Shown here: piece by piece, positions 5,980-6,853 of the stretch
Layout: each line of letters opens with the position of its first letter
Numbering within the stretch: the first letter of the stretch is position 1
Origin: a bacterium
GTDB taxonomy: Bacteria; Chloroflexota; Dormibacteria; Aeolococcales; Bog-877
NCBI GenBank assembly: GCA_021798435.1
Contig: JAJZGN010000105.1
Location: 1 to 6,853, forward strand
DNA: 6,853 nucleotides
Direction: 5' to 3'
Translations under genes and position numbers: made by a program
Notes under the pieces: generated by a model
Database searches by the model: none
Told to the model about the DNA's origin: nothing
What the model saw: only the letters and a program-made list of their open reading frames with translations

Positions 5980-6853
5980 GTGAGCCAGCGTCTCGCCCTG
6001 GGCCGGGTCCTGGAGCTGATCCTGCGCGGTCCGGCGCGGCTCCGGTCGAGGGAGTTCCGGGCCGAGGTCACCACCTGCCGAGGCACGGCTCCGACCTGGC
6101 CGATCTCGGCGGACCCGGGATCCCTCCGGGTCGGGGAGCAGGAGCTGATCGCCTTCGGCCCCGCCGGGTGGCGTCACGAGCTACAGCGCGTTGGAACCGG
6201 CGGCCCGTCCAGATCGGAGAGCGGGAGCGGGCACTGGTGGGAGCTGGACCACCCAGGCATCCAGGAGCACCTCGACCCGGGGCTGCTTCTCTCCTCGCTC
6301 TACGACCTTCGCGGCCTGGACACAGTGAGGGGGCCGGTACTGTGGGGCCGCGTCCGGCCGATGGGGGACATGGATGACCTCGCCGCTCTGGTGTACGGCA
6401 CTGGCGGAGACGGCTGGAGGGGGCTGGTGGATCCCCGGTTGGGGGTGCTGAGTGAGGCCCGGTGGCTCCGGTCGGGCCGGGCGGGATTCCGCTCCCAGAT
6501 GAGGGTGGAGCTGCAGGGCCGGGCGCTGCCCCGGGTAGGTCCGCGGCGGGCGTGGCAGGCAGTGCTGGAGCGGATGGCGAGCGCCGCAGGGGAGCTGGAG
6601 AGGGCCCGGTTCAGGGCCACCGTGCGGGTGGGCTACTCGCTGGAGGGAGTCCGGGCCCTTCCCGCGCTCCACCCCGCCAGTGGGTTCAGCGGTGGTTATG
6701 AGTGGAGGGGCTGGCACCGGCGGCTCTTCCCGGTGGGGGTGAGGGGGGTGGCGCAGGAGTGGGCCTCCCTGGAGGAGCACCGCCGCCGGCTTCCACCCCT
6801 CCTAAGCCAGGCCGGAGGGGCGGGTTTCGACGCCGAGTCCCGGCTCCTGGCTG
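5980..6853 (+). CDS. Unknown protein, 3'-truncated by window edge
   Basis: From GTG 5980 a plus-strand frame stays open through 291 codons to the window end; the true stop lies outside. I read it codon by codon. Third positions are overwhelmingly G or C, as in the identified genes, which supports real coding. I recognise no family. The visible product starts MSQRLALGRVLELILRG and is rich in Arg, Gly and Trp (11 Trp), with no signal peptide or obvious membrane span. It has a charged, probably helical segment at residues 190-213 and a Gly/Ser-rich low-complexity patch at 71-84. HHW-type aromatic clusters occur near 85-91 and 240-250, and a TGGDGWRG motif at 141-148. No start codon exists in this frame for at least 60 bases upstream. 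The ATG at 6361 (residue 128) is an internal alternative, but coding character begins before it. The antisense frames over 6181-6780 are Pro/His-rich and look like shadows. It is divergent from rnhB. Confidence 0.65.
   Translation, partial: MSQRLALGRVLELILRGPARLRSREFRAEVTTCRGTAPTWPISADPGSLRVGEQELIAFGPAGWRHELQRVGTGGPSRSESGSGHWWELDHPGIQEHLDPGLLLSSLYDLRGLDTVRGPVLWGRVRPMGDMDDLAALVYGTGGDGWRGLVDPRLGVLSEARWLRSGRAGFRSQMRVELQGRALPRVGPRRAWQAVLERMASAAGELERARFRATVRVGYSLEGVRALPALHPASGFSGGYEWRGWHRRLFPVGVRGVAQEWASLEEHRRRLPPLLSQAGGAGFDAESRLLA

Noticed and set aside
5691..6377. Plus-strand frame of 228 codons crossing rnhB and the divergent gene
   Set aside because: It overlaps rnhB antisense and the unknown gene in another frame. 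Its Ser/Arg/Pro/Ala-rich translation looks like a shadow.
6181..6780. Minus-strand frame of 199 codons opposite the unknown terminal gene
   Set aside because: It is Pro/His-rich and domain-free. The plus-strand frame from 5980 has the stronger third-position G/C pattern and extends further.

Overview
The window is uniformly GC-rich (roughly 70% by eye) and densely coding. GTG starts, 4-base stop/start overlaps and strong G/C preference at third codon positions are seen throughout. This suits a high-GC bacterium such as a member of Chloroflexota, Dormibacterota, Actinomycetota or the high-GC Firmicutes lineages. No marker in the window fixes the phylum, so this is inference. I see no tRNA, rRNA, CRISPR array, insertion sequence or phage gene.

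Positions 2-5385 hold five plus-strand genes. The first is the 3' part of a polytopic membrane protein that resembles GT-C glycosyltransferases. After a 51-base gap come an amidohydrolase-2 family metal-dependent hydrolase (1397-2236), a GT4-type glycosyltransferase (2233-3528) and a CynX-like major facilitator transporter (3525-4733). These three are joined by two 4-base GTGA overlaps, so they are very probably one transcript with coupled translation. A metallo-beta-lactamase-fold hydrolase (4756-5385) follows 22 bases later with its own strong ribosome binding site. Together they look like a small glycosyl-transfer, hydrolysis and transport operon with no identifiable substrate.

Positions 5390-5965 on the minus strand encode RNase HII (rnhB), the one gene whose function is certain. 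It faces the metallo-hydrolase, with stop codons only 4 bases apart. Just 14 bases beyond the rnhB start, a divergent plus-strand reading frame opens at GTG 5980 and runs without a stop past the end of the window (291 codons visible). It has genuine coding character but matches no family I recognise.

I found no clearly new system. The best leads are the unknown divergent gene beside rnhB and the tightly coupled hydrolase, glycosyltransferase and exporter trio.
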